A stretch of 21,603 nucleotides of DNA, from the NCBI GenBank assembly GCA_900767595.1, contig CAAFZS010000029.1, forward strand, positions 1-21,603, read 5' to 3'. The DNA comes from Bacteroidales bacterium (GTDB taxonomy: Bacteria; Bacteroidota; Bacteroidia; Bacteroidales; Paludibacteraceae). Positions 14,557 to 21,176 of this stretch are shown piece by piece (the stretch's first letter is position 1; the number at the start of each line of letters is the position of its first letter). Both the position numbers and the translations under genes were made by a program. The notes beneath the pieces are model-generated. The model saw only the letters and a program-made list of their open reading frames with translations. It did no database searches and was not told where the DNA came from.

Positions 14557-15625
14557 AGATGACTTGTTGGCCATCGGAGATGTTGGCTGCGCCGACGGCG
14601 ACGATTTTTTCTCCTACATTAAGGCCGCTCACTACAGCTGCTTCCTTACCGTTGGCAAGGGAGATGGTTTCCACATTCGTAGCGAGGGCGGTGCTATCCG
14701 CTTGGACTTTATAAACGATTTCTTTGTTTTGTAAGCGCACGATAGCCGATTGAGGGATAATCATCACGCTATCATATTCGAAGGGAATAAGTACGGAGCC
14801 CTGGATACCGGAATATAACTGTCCATCGGGATTAGGGAACTGAGCACGTACGGATACGGCACCGGTGATACGGTTCACTATACCCGAGATACTGATGATA
14901 CGTCCTTTGTAGGGGTGTTTCATTCCGTTCTTCACTTGGAGTTCCACTTCGGGAGCGGCTTGGAGTATTGAGTCCACACCTCCGGCGAGGATGACGTTGC
15001 CTAATTGGACTTCGTTGATGGAGAACTTAGCAATCATATCCTGAGTACCGCTGATGGTGGTGAGGACGGTACTGACATCGATGAGTTCGCCTACGTTGTA
15101 AGGGATGGAACCTACGATACCCTCAATGGGAGCCACGATGGTGTGGTACTCGAGATTGAGCTGGGCGGTAGCTAATCGTGCTTGCGCTTGTTTGAGGTTG
15201 GCTTGAGCCGTTTGTACGCGGTTCTTAGACTCTTTCAACAGGTAAGCGGAAGTGATACCTTTGTCGTAGAGGTTTTGTTGGCTCTCGCACTCCAGTTTAG
15301 CGGTACTGAGTTGGGCTTCGGCTGCCGATACGTCTGCCAGGTCGCTATTCACTTCGAGGGTAGCTTCGCGGTTATCGATGATAAAGAGCACATCGCCGGG
15401 TTTAACGCGTTGACCTTCGTCTACACATTTCTTCATTAGGTGTCCGCGCACGCGAGGAGAGATGATGGCATCGGTAAGGCCCTCTAAGGTGGCGCTGTAG
15501 GATACGATCTCCGTGATGGATTGTAACTCGGTTTCTAACGTCTCATAAGACGAATGTTGCTCCTCAGGAGCCTTTGCGCACGATGTGCATAGCACAATGC
15601 ACAATGCAAAAATTGATTTTTTCAT
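14552..15625 (-). CDS. RND efflux membrane-fusion (periplasmic adaptor) lipoprotein
   Basis: The product (357 residues from the chosen start) is an AcrA/HlyD-type adaptor that bridges the RND permease and outer membrane factor. The ORF stays open upstream to 15799, but the ATG at 15625 gives a typical lipoprotein signal (MKKSIFALCIVLCTSC, Cys16) and the upstream 58 residues are a Lys/Arg-rich frame over the previous gene. Order of parts: lipoyl-like half (~50-85, VDEGQRVKPGDVLFIID), alpha-helical hairpin (~88-160, Gln/Ala-rich), second lipoyl half (IVAPIEGIVGSIPYNVGELI, 163-182), beta-barrel (~195-280) and membrane-proximal domain (~285-357). The start is 2 nt after the upstream stop. The order adaptor, permease, OMF is the usual one for these operons. 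Confidence 0.93.
   Translation of the reverse strand: MKKSIFALCIVLCTSCAKAPEEQHSSYETLETELQSITEIVSYSATLEGLTDAIISPRVRGHLMKKCVDEGQRVKPGDVLFIIDNREATLEVNSDLADVSAAEAQLSTAKLECESQQNLYDKGITSAYLLKESKNRVQTAQANLKQAQARLATAQLNLEYHTIVAPIEGIVGSIPYNVGELIDVSTVLTTISGTQDMIAKFSINEVQLGNVILAGGVDSILQAAPEVELQVKNGMKHPYKGRIISISGIVNRITGAVSVRAQFPNPDGQLYSGIQGSVLIPFEYDSVMIIPQSAIVRLQNKEIVYKVQADSTALATNVETISLANGKEAAVVSGLNVGEKIVAVGAANISDGQQVIF
15584..15603 (-). repeat. Inverted repeat in the membrane-fusion signal peptide
   Basis: TGTGCAT-AGCACA-ATGCACA is a perfect 7-bp stem within the codons for the hydrophobic core (ALCIVLC). A short direct repeat (CACAATG twice) overlaps it. Confidence 0.6.
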
Positions 15626-15627
15626 AA

Positions 15628-16614
15628 CTATTTTAATTTTATACGTTTGTTTACAGGTCTGACGCGGAAGCCTTCTGCTTTGAGTTGGGCGAGCAGTCCT
15701 TTGTCTCCGCCTAAATATAAGGCATCCAAGGTGACGAAGGTGCGTCCTTGTTTTAGATAGGGTGTAAGTCGTTTTGCCCATTGGATATTCCGCTGACAAA
15801 ACACTTTGTAGTCCGAGTAGGAGATGGAGGTCTCGTTATCCGGTCCCTCTACTTGGAAGGCTATATCCATCAACCGGCCGTTGCGATACATCTCGCGAAT
15901 CGTCTTTTCTTGTTTTATCTCGCGCTCCGGATAATCAATCACTTTTTTCAGTTCCATCGTCTGCCAAGCGAGTGGTTCGCGGTCGAAGGCGATGTACATG
16001 GTTTCGGAGGTGTTATCCAGACCGATGATAAAAGGACCGCTATCGCTGAAAGACCGCTGCGCTGTAAGACCGGCTTCGCCTGAAGGACTAAGACGTTGGA
16101 AAAAGGTGGCCATGGAGCGGGATTCGTCGGCAAAGAGCCAGCGGCGCATTAGTTCGTCGCGATAGAGTGCGGTCAGATAGGAGGGTTTCATTCGTCCCAG
16201 TTCGTCCAAGTTGAGTCCGACAAGGGCTTCAAACGCCTCCTTGATGGCTTCGTAATCCGCGGTGGAAAGTAAAAGTGAAAGTGAAAGTGAATCCGGCAGG
16301 AGGGCTGATTGGCGGAGGGCAGAAAGGGCATCATAGTCCTCGATGGCAAACTCGGTAATGACTCTTTCGCATTGGGCGAAACAAGCAAAGCAGTTAGGGA
16401 TGGTATCAATAAACGTCTGGTCCACGTACCGATTGGTAGCTAAGATATACGACTTCGCTGCCGCCGAGTTGCCGGAGACTTCGTAGAGTAACTGTGCTTT
16501 CGCCGGCAACAGCGAAAGCACGACCGCTAGCGCTGTTAGAACGCCTTTGGCTGTCAGACCGCTGCGCTGAAAGACCGCTGCGCTGAAAGACAATATTTTA
16601 TTAAACTTTTTCAA
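15628..16614 (-). CDS. TraB/GumN-like exported protein, probably inactive
   Basis: The 328-residue protein has a 40-residue signal peptide ending AKA|Q and a TraB/GumN-like body (LLYEVSGNSAAAKSYILAT; CERVITE; FVTLDALYLGGDKGLLAQL). In the family (relatives of TIKI proteases) two GxxH motifs plus a Glu form the metal site. Here the first motif reads ATNR (59-62) and the second DALY (297-300), so both histidines are missing. I infer a non-catalytic homologue. Hairpin units occur twice: residues 9-41 (almost the entire signal peptide) and residues 177-194, where 51 bp (17 codons) seem to lengthen a loop that relatives keep short. It is followed after 2 nt by the membrane-fusion gene. Role unknown. 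Confidence 0.82.
   Translation of the reverse strand: MKKFNKILSFSAAVFQRSGLTAKGVLTALAVVLSLLPAKAQLLYEVSGNSAAAKSYILATNRYVDQTFIDTIPNCFACFAQCERVITEFAIEDYDALSALRQSALLPDSLSLSLLLSTADYEAIKEAFEALVGLNLDELGRMKPSYLTALYRDELMRRWLFADESRSMATFFQRLSPSGEAGLTAQRSFSDSGPFIIGLDNTSETMYIAFDREPLAWQTMELKKVIDYPEREIKQEKTIREMYRNGRLMDIAFQVEGPDNETSISYSDYKVFCQRNIQWAKRLTPYLKQGRTFVTLDALYLGGDKGLLAQLKAEGFRVRPVNKRIKLK
16035..16085 (-). repeat. Hairpin-unit array A3 (family A)
   Basis: Three units on + of 17, 16 and 18 bp: GACCGCTATCGCTGAAA, GACCGCTGCGCTGTAA, GACCGGCTTCGCCTGAAG. The third swaps the stem to GGC/GCC, the mirror of the GCC/GGC stem seen at 5294, so pairing is kept while sequence changes. Encodes residues 177-194 of the TraB/GumN-like protein. 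Confidence 0.94.
16266..16289 (-). repeat. Hexamer repeat encoding Ser-Leu
   Basis: Four 6-bp units on +: AAAGTA then three AAAGTG. Encodes the SLSLSLLL stretch near residues 109-117 of the TraB/GumN-like protein. Frame-neutral. Confidence 0.85.
16490..16601 (-). repeat. Signal-peptide segment with array A4 (copy 1)
   Basis: Contains a perfect 10-bp hairpin GTGCTTTCGC (16494-16503) / GCGAAAGCAC (16512-16521) and four family A units: GACCGCTAGCGCTGTTA, GAACGCCTTTGGCTGTCA and two GACCGCTGCGCTGAAA. Encodes residues ~5-42 of the TraB/GumN-like protein. It matches 18626-18737 at all but three of 112 positions. Confidence 0.96.
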
Positions 16615-16640
16615 CTCTAAACTATTAAACTTACAAACTT

Positions 16641-16668
16641 CTCTAAACTCTACACTCTACACTCTCAA
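16641..16668. repeat. Intergenic heptamer array E
   Basis: Four 7-bp units on +: CTCTAAA, CTCTACA, CTCTACA, CTCTCAA, ending right at the TPR gene stop codon. The rest of the 54-nt gap (from 16615) is A/T-rich with looser copies. Confidence 0.85.
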
Positions 16669-18750
16669 CTATTTGAATCGGGTCAAGAGGTTATACGCCT
16701 GATAGATGCCGAGTTCACCGGCTTTACTCAGGTCATCGAGTCCTTCTTTATCTTTTCCTATAAAAATGTATGTTAGTCCACGGTTAAAGTATGCTTCGGC
16801 GAAGTCGGGATCATATTCAATGGCTTTGGTATAATAGCGGATAGCTTCGGTAAACTCTTTTTGGGAGCATAGGATATTGGCTTTATTGTAGCAAGCGTAA
16901 GTCATATCAGGCATTAGTTGCAGGATATAGTCATAGTCCCGCAACATAATCTCATAATCCATTGGCGATAGGGACGTCAGTTCGCCTGCGGAGCGTTGAT
17001 ATTCGTATAATCGATACCGCCAATTCGCCCGACAGAAGAGCATCACAATCTCCATCTCGTCGGTGTGTTCATCACTGTTGTTCGCTAACTGAATGGCTCT
17101 GGTGCAGTCGTCGATAGCAGACGAATAGTCTTGTACGAGGGCAAATTCCATTGCCCGAGCGAAGAAGGCTTGAAAACTCAATTCTCTTTCCAATTGATTG
17201 GTTAGGCGATTGATGCGTTCAAAATGCTGGTTGACCATTTCTGCCGTTAGGGTAATGTCTTGTAAGGTTACATGCAACGGGGCAGGCAATATGCGCTGAT
17301 GGTTGAAAGCATCAAGGAAGAGTGGATTATGATTGAATGATGAATTGATGAATGATGAATTGATGGTTGATGGGTGATAATAAGAGAGATAGATGTTGGG
17401 TTGGTTAATGACATCAACATATTTATTTTGTATATGTCCACGCATGTCGGAACCGATTTTTGCTGTCTCTTCTGCTTGGTTTTGTGCCACACGCGAGGAG
17501 AACTCTTTGCGGTTATCTTTCTTTTGCGGTTGCGATTGGGCGACTTTGACACCCGTATTGATTGTGGATTGCTGATTGCTTATTGCTGATTGGATACTGT
17601 CTTTCTTTTGTTCGAGTTCGTAAGCGGTTTGGCGATAACGATAGGCGGCTTTTCCTTCGCCTAAGGCAGTCTTCGCTTGGGCTGCCAAATAATAAGAGGG
17701 CAGGAAATATGGATAGCGTTCGATGAGGTTATCAAAGCAGGATACGGCTTGTTTCCACTGTTTGAGTTCCATTAGGATCATTGCCTTTTGGTAGAGGTAC
17801 TCCGCTCGGGAGGGGTCGAGGCTTAATGCTTTCTCAAAGTCGGACAAAGCATTGTTTTTATCGCCTAATTCTTGTCGCATCACTCCTCGGTTGTAGTAGC
17901 ATTGCGCATCGTTTGGTGCGAGTTGGATGGCCTTATCGTAGTCTGCCAACGCATTGCGGAAATTATGTTTACGATAATAGATGATACCCCGATTGACATA
18001 GTCTCCTGCCCATTGGGAACCGAGTTTGATGGCTTGGGATAAGTTTTTTAAAGCCTCGTCATCATTCTCGACCATAGATTGTACCATACCTAAGGCGGAC
18101 CAGTTGGCGGGGTTCTGCGTGTCGTATTGCACCGTTTGGGAGAAACAGTCGAGGGCACAAGCCGTATCTTTGCGTGAGATACAGATGACGCCTTTCTCGA
18201 AGAGTAGTGCAGCTGATTGGGGTTCGCGGTGGAGAAGGAAATCGATATCTGCTTGTGCTGACTCGTATTCTTGTAAGCGGGCACAGACATCGGCCCTTAG
18301 CAAGAGATAGGTCTTGTTCTCGGGAGAGAAGGAGAGGGCTTTATTGAAATCTGATTTGGCTTGCTCGTAATCGTCTAACTGGCGGTAGATATATCCGCGC
18401 GTATAGTAATAGCCCGGGTTGAAGGGATTGAGTTCGATGGCTTGGTCGATGTCGCGCAGTCCGCCCTGGTAGTCGCCTAACTGCACTTTGGCTACGGCGC
18501 GCAGCAGGAACGGATCGGGTAGGTAGGGTTTGAGTTTGATGACCTGATTGAAATATTGAATGGAGAGTACATAGTCATCAAAATACAGGGCGTTCCGTCC
18601 GATAGCGATGATGCGGTCGGTGTTCAACTGTGCTTTCGCAGGCAACAGCGAAAGCACGACCGCTAGCGCTGTCAGAACGCCTTTGGCTGTCAGACCGCTT
18701 CGCTGAAAGACCGCTGCGCTGAAAGACAATATTTTATGTGTTACTTGCAT
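16669..18750 (-). CDS. Exported TPR-repeat protein
   Basis: The 693-residue protein has a 40-residue signal peptide ending AKA|Q, about nine tetratricopeptide repeats over ~45-380, a low-complexity linker (~381-500), and more TPRs over ~525-680 (for example AEAYFNRGLTYIFIGKDKEG). TPR proteins are scaffolds for protein-protein contacts, and in Bacteroidota such exported ones are usually envelope-associated. Residues 5-41 are nearly identical to those of the next gene's product, although the rest is unrelated. The linker is partly built of heptamer-type repeats (residues ~386-397 and ~463-473). The ATG lies 10 nt inside the end of the PBP1A gene, so coupling is likely. Partner unknown. Confidence 0.9.
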   Translation of the reverse strand: MQVTHKILSFSAAVFQRSGLTAKGVLTALAVVLSLLPAKAQLNTDRIIAIGRNALYFDDYVLSIQYFNQVIKLKPYLPDPFLLRAVAKVQLGDYQGGLRDIDQAIELNPFNPGYYYTRGYIYRQLDDYEQAKSDFNKALSFSPENKTYLLLRADVCARLQEYESAQADIDFLLHREPQSAALLFEKGVICISRKDTACALDCFSQTVQYDTQNPANWSALGMVQSMVENDDEALKNLSQAIKLGSQWAGDYVNRGIIYYRKHNFRNALADYDKAIQLAPNDAQCYYNRGVMRQELGDKNNALSDFEKALSLDPSRAEYLYQKAMILMELKQWKQAVSCFDNLIERYPYFLPSYYLAAQAKTALGEGKAAYRYRQTAYELEQKKDSIQSAISNQQSTINTGVKVAQSQPQKKDNRKEFSSRVAQNQAEETAKIGSDMRGHIQNKYVDVINQPNIYLSYYHPSTINSSFINSSFNHNPLFLDAFNHQRILPAPLHVTLQDITLTAEMVNQHFERINRLTNQLERELSFQAFFARAMEFALVQDYSSAIDDCTRAIQLANNSDEHTDEMEIVMLFCRANWRYRLYEYQRSAGELTSLSPMDYEIMLRDYDYILQLMPDMTYACYNKANILCSQKEFTEAIRYYTKAIEYDPDFAEAYFNRGLTYIFIGKDKEGLDDLSKAGELGIYQAYNLLTRFK
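17334..17363 (-). repeat. 15-bp tandem repeat C5
   Basis: Two exact copies of TGAATGATGAATTGA on +, each a 7+8 composite of family C-like units. Frame-neutral as 15 bp. Encodes SSFINSSFN in the TPR protein linker. Looser units continue to about 17378. Confidence 0.9.
17560..17594 (-). repeat. Heptamer array C6 in the TPR linker
   Basis: Five 7-bp units on +: GATTGTG, GATTGCT, GATTGCT, TATTGCT, GATTGGA. Encodes QSAISNQQSTIN (around residues 386-397). One unit of slippage would truncate the protein before its second TPR block. Confidence 0.92.
18626..18737 (-). repeat. Signal-peptide segment with array A5 (copy 2)
   Basis: Second copy of the segment at 16490-16601. The 10-bp hairpin is at 18630-18639 / 18648-18657. 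The units are GACCGCTAGCGCTGTCA, GAACGCCTTTGGCTGTCA, GACCGCTTCGCTGAAA and GACCGCTGCGCTGAAA. The differences I see are one hairpin-loop base, GTTA versus GTCA, and CTGCG versus CTTCG. Confidence 0.96.
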
Positions 18751-21011
18751 CCTGCTTCGGGGTCAAACCATTCGGGGATATCGAACGTTTCGTCTTCGGT
18801 ATATCCCAGGTCCGGATCGGCGAATATTTTTTGCATATACAGTCCGACGATAGGTAGGGCGGTTGCGGCACCTTGTCCGTTCGCCATCGCGTCAAAGTGA
18901 ATGGAACGGTCTTCTCCGCCTACCCAGCATCCGCTTACTAAGGAAGGAGTGAAGCCCACAAACCAGCCATCGGAGTTGTTTTGTGAAGTTCCTGTTTTGC
19001 CCCCCATTGCAGCTTTCAGTCCATAGCGGAAGCGCAGTCTCACCCCTGTGCCGTGGTCGATGACGTTGCGAAGCATATAGATCATCTTATAGGCGGTTGT
19101 TTCACTGATGACTTCGTGTGTTTTCGGTACAAAAGTGGCGAGTACGTTGCCGTTATTATCCTCGATGCGTGTCACATAGAGAGGCTCTACTCGAATACCC
19201 TTATTGGGGAAGGTGGTATAGGCGTCTACCATCTCTTGTACGCTGACTTCGCAGGGACCAAGGCAGAGGCTTACTACGGGTAAGATATCGCCTTTGATAC
19301 CAAAAGAGCGCATTAAGTTGGCTAACTGTTTAGGAGTGAACATCGACATCAGATAGGCGGCAATCCAGTTACTGGATTTTTGTAGTCCCCAGTCGAGGGT
19401 CACCATTTCGCCTTGGTTATCGACGTGTTCATCGCGAGGTGTCCAGATGTTTCCTACCTCGTCCACGAGGGTGATGGAGTCGTTGACCGTCTGGTCGCAG
19501 GGCCACATGCCTTCATTCATAGCGAGGGTATAGAGGTAGGGTTTGATGGTTGAACCTACTTGTCTTCGTCCCATAGTACACATATCGTATTGGAAATGTG
19601 CGAAGTCGGGACCTCCCACGTATGCTTTCACGTGTCCGGTGTGTGGATCCATAGACATCATTCCGCAACGGAGGAAATGTTTGGTCCACTTGATGGAGTC
19701 GAGCGGGGTCATGGTGGTGTCAATCATTCCGTTATAAGAGAACACGCGCATCTCGGTAGGTTGATTGAAGCTTTTGATGATAGCGGCTTCGCTCATTCCT
19801 TTTTTCTTACTATTCCGCCAGCGGTCGGTTTGGCGCATGGCTCTATTCATAATTCCCTCTATCTCTTCGGGTGTCAAGTCGGCTGAGAAAGGAGCATAAT
19901 AGTGTTTATGTTTCTCCTTAAAGAAAATATTTTGCATATACTGCATATGTTCGCTCACAGCCTCTTCGGCATAGCGTTGCATACGAGAATCGATGGTGGT
20001 ATAGATACGCAGTCCGTCTTGATAGAGGTCGTAGCGGCTACCGTCGGGTTTGGTGTTTTTTTCGCAGAAGCCATAGAGCGGGTTATTTGCCCATTCGGCA
20101 CTATCGATGCTATATTGTAATATGTTCCAAGAGGGGTAGGAGCTCTTGACCGGTTCTTTGGCTGTTAATACCTTGCGTAAGTATTCGCGGAAATAGGGAG
20201 CGGCTCCTTGTCTATGATCCACCGACTGATAATGGATCTCGATGGGTAATGCTTGTAAGGAGTCCCTTAGTTGTTCGTCGATGAAATGGTATTTGCACAT
20301 TTGGTTGAGCACGGTGTTCCGTCGGGCTAATGTGCGTTCAGGGTGACGAATAGGGTTATATAACGAAGGGTTCTTGCACATTCCTACCAGTGTGGCTGCT
20401 TCCGTAAGCATAAGGTCAGCAGGCGATTTACTGAAATATACCTTCGATGCCATCTTAATGCCGTTGGCGTTATGAAGGAAATCAAAATAGTCAAGATACA
20501 TGGCTATAATTTCCTCTTTGGTATAGTAGCGTTCCAACTTGATGGCTATAATCCATTCAATAGGCTTCTGAAGGATTCGTTCAAAAGAGCTGTGTGCCTG
20601 AGCCGAATAAAGCTGCTTGGCAAGCTGTTGGGTGATAGTGGAACCGCCGCCAGCACTTGTCTGACGCATCACGCCACGCTTTATAATGGCACGACCAAGA
20701 GCACGAAAATCAATTCCTGAATGCTCATGGAAACGAACGTCCTCCGTTGCTATAAGCGCATTTATCACATGAGAAGAGATACTATCGTAAGGCACATGAA
20801 TACGGTTTTGCTGATCCTTATTCCATGTACCGATGACGACACCATCGGAAGAGTACACCTGAGTGGCATACTGATCAATAGGATTTTCAAGATCGTCAAC
20901 AGGTGGCATATAACCTATCCAGCCATTCCAAATAGCTACCGTGAGAAGGAACAGAAAGAAGATGCCACCACCAAGAGAATACCAAAGGTATTTTATGAAT
21001 TTACGTCTCAT
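18741..21011 (-). CDS. mrcA: Class A penicillin-binding protein 1A
   Basis: The product (756 residues from the chosen start) is a bifunctional peptidoglycan synthase: glycosyltransferase GT51 plus transpeptidase. After a short cytoplasmic tail comes one transmembrane helix (~12-30). GT51 shows EDVRFHEHSG with catalytic Glu90 and GGGSTITQQLAKQL (121-134). The transpeptidase has Ser487 in STIK, SSN (546-548) and KTG (672-674). All catalytic residues are present. The frame continues upstream to a TTG at 21086, but that lies in a -7 box and adds 25 non-helical residues, so I chose the ATG at 21011 (AAGAAA just upstream). Codon choice changes near residues 205-217: before it Gln is CAG 8 of 10 and Leu mostly CTT; after it Gln is CAA 18 of 22 and Leu TTA/CTC. 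The gene may be a mosaic. Confidence 0.95.
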   Translation of the reverse strand: MRRKFIKYLWYSLGGGIFFLFLLTVAIWNGWIGYMPPVDDLENPIDQYATQVYSSDGVVIGTWNKDQQNRIHVPYDSISSHVINALIATEDVRFHEHSGIDFRALGRAIIKRGVMRQTSAGGGSTITQQLAKQLYSAQAHSSFERILQKPIEWIIAIKLERYYTKEEIIAMYLDYFDFLHNANGIKMASKVYFSKSPADLMLTEAATLVGMCKNPSLYNPIRHPERTLARRNTVLNQMCKYHFIDEQLRDSLQALPIEIHYQSVDHRQGAAPYFREYLRKVLTAKEPVKSSYPSWNILQYSIDSAEWANNPLYGFCEKNTKPDGSRYDLYQDGLRIYTTIDSRMQRYAEEAVSEHMQYMQNIFFKEKHKHYYAPFSADLTPEEIEGIMNRAMRQTDRWRNSKKKGMSEAAIIKSFNQPTEMRVFSYNGMIDTTMTPLDSIKWTKHFLRCGMMSMDPHTGHVKAYVGGPDFAHFQYDMCTMGRRQVGSTIKPYLYTLAMNEGMWPCDQTVNDSITLVDEVGNIWTPRDEHVDNQGEMVTLDWGLQKSSNWIAAYLMSMFTPKQLANLMRSFGIKGDILPVVSLCLGPCEVSVQEMVDAYTTFPNKGIRVEPLYVTRIEDNNGNVLATFVPKTHEVISETTAYKMIYMLRNVIDHGTGVRLRFRYGLKAAMGGKTGTSQNNSDGWFVGFTPSLVSGCWVGGEDRSIHFDAMANGQGAATALPIVGLYMQKIFADPDLGYTEDETFDIPEWFDPEAGCK

Positions 21012-21114
21012 TTTCTTAACATATAAATCACTCTTTTCCCCGAGTAAAAGGAAGCAGAATGATGTCGGATGAAATTTTCTTCGCAAAAATACAATAATAT
21101 TTTGAAAAAACGGC

Positions 21115-21130
21115 TATTTTTACAAAAATA
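21115..21130. promoter_or_regulatory. Palindrome between divergent promoters
   Basis: TATTTTT-AC-AAAAATA is a perfect 7-bp inverted repeat. It includes the minus-strand -7 box at 21123 and sits just upstream of the plus-strand -7 box of pyrB, so it could be an operator or simply A/T-rich promoter DNA. Confidence 0.3.
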
Positions 21131-21135
21131 TTGAG

Positions 21136-21143
21136 TAACTTCG
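21136..21143 (+). promoter_or_regulatory. Likely -7 box of pyrB
   Basis: TAACTTCG, a frequent variant of TAnnTTTG, lies 33 nt before the pyrB ATG. There is no clean TTTG at the -33 position. It falls inside the spacer of the opposing promoter, so the two would compete for polymerase. Confidence 0.4.
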
Positions 21144-21176
21144 CAGTCAAATTTATAAAATTTGCTTTTCCCATCT

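Larger units (their letters stand above)
21084..21151 (-). promoter_or_regulatory. Promoter region of PBP1A and the minus-strand run
   Basis: Two minus-strand -7 boxes reading TATTTTTG (TAnnTTTG) lie at 21084-21091 and 21123-21130. The upstream one has a TTTG at 21148-21151 with a 17-nt spacer, somewhat short. The downstream one lacks a clear TTTG. Start sites would lie near 21077 and 21116, giving leaders of about 65 or 105 nt. No other clear promoter is seen before the end of the minus-strand run. Confidence 0.5.

Noticed and set aside
15626..15799. 58-residue N-terminal extension of the membrane-fusion protein
   Set aside because: It overlaps the TraB/GumN-like gene in another frame, is Arg/Lys/Thr-rich, and would bury a good lipoprotein signal that starts at 15625.
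5242..18724. Family A arrays as CRISPR
   Set aside because: Units are 16-20 bp, directly adjacent with no unique spacers, lie in frame inside genes, and no cas genes are present.
21012..21086. TTG at 21086 as the PBP1A start (781 residues)
   Set aside because: The TTG is part of a TATTTTTG -7 box, and the added 25 residues do not resemble PBP N-termini. The ATG at 21011 precedes a normal cytoplasmic tail and transmembrane helix.
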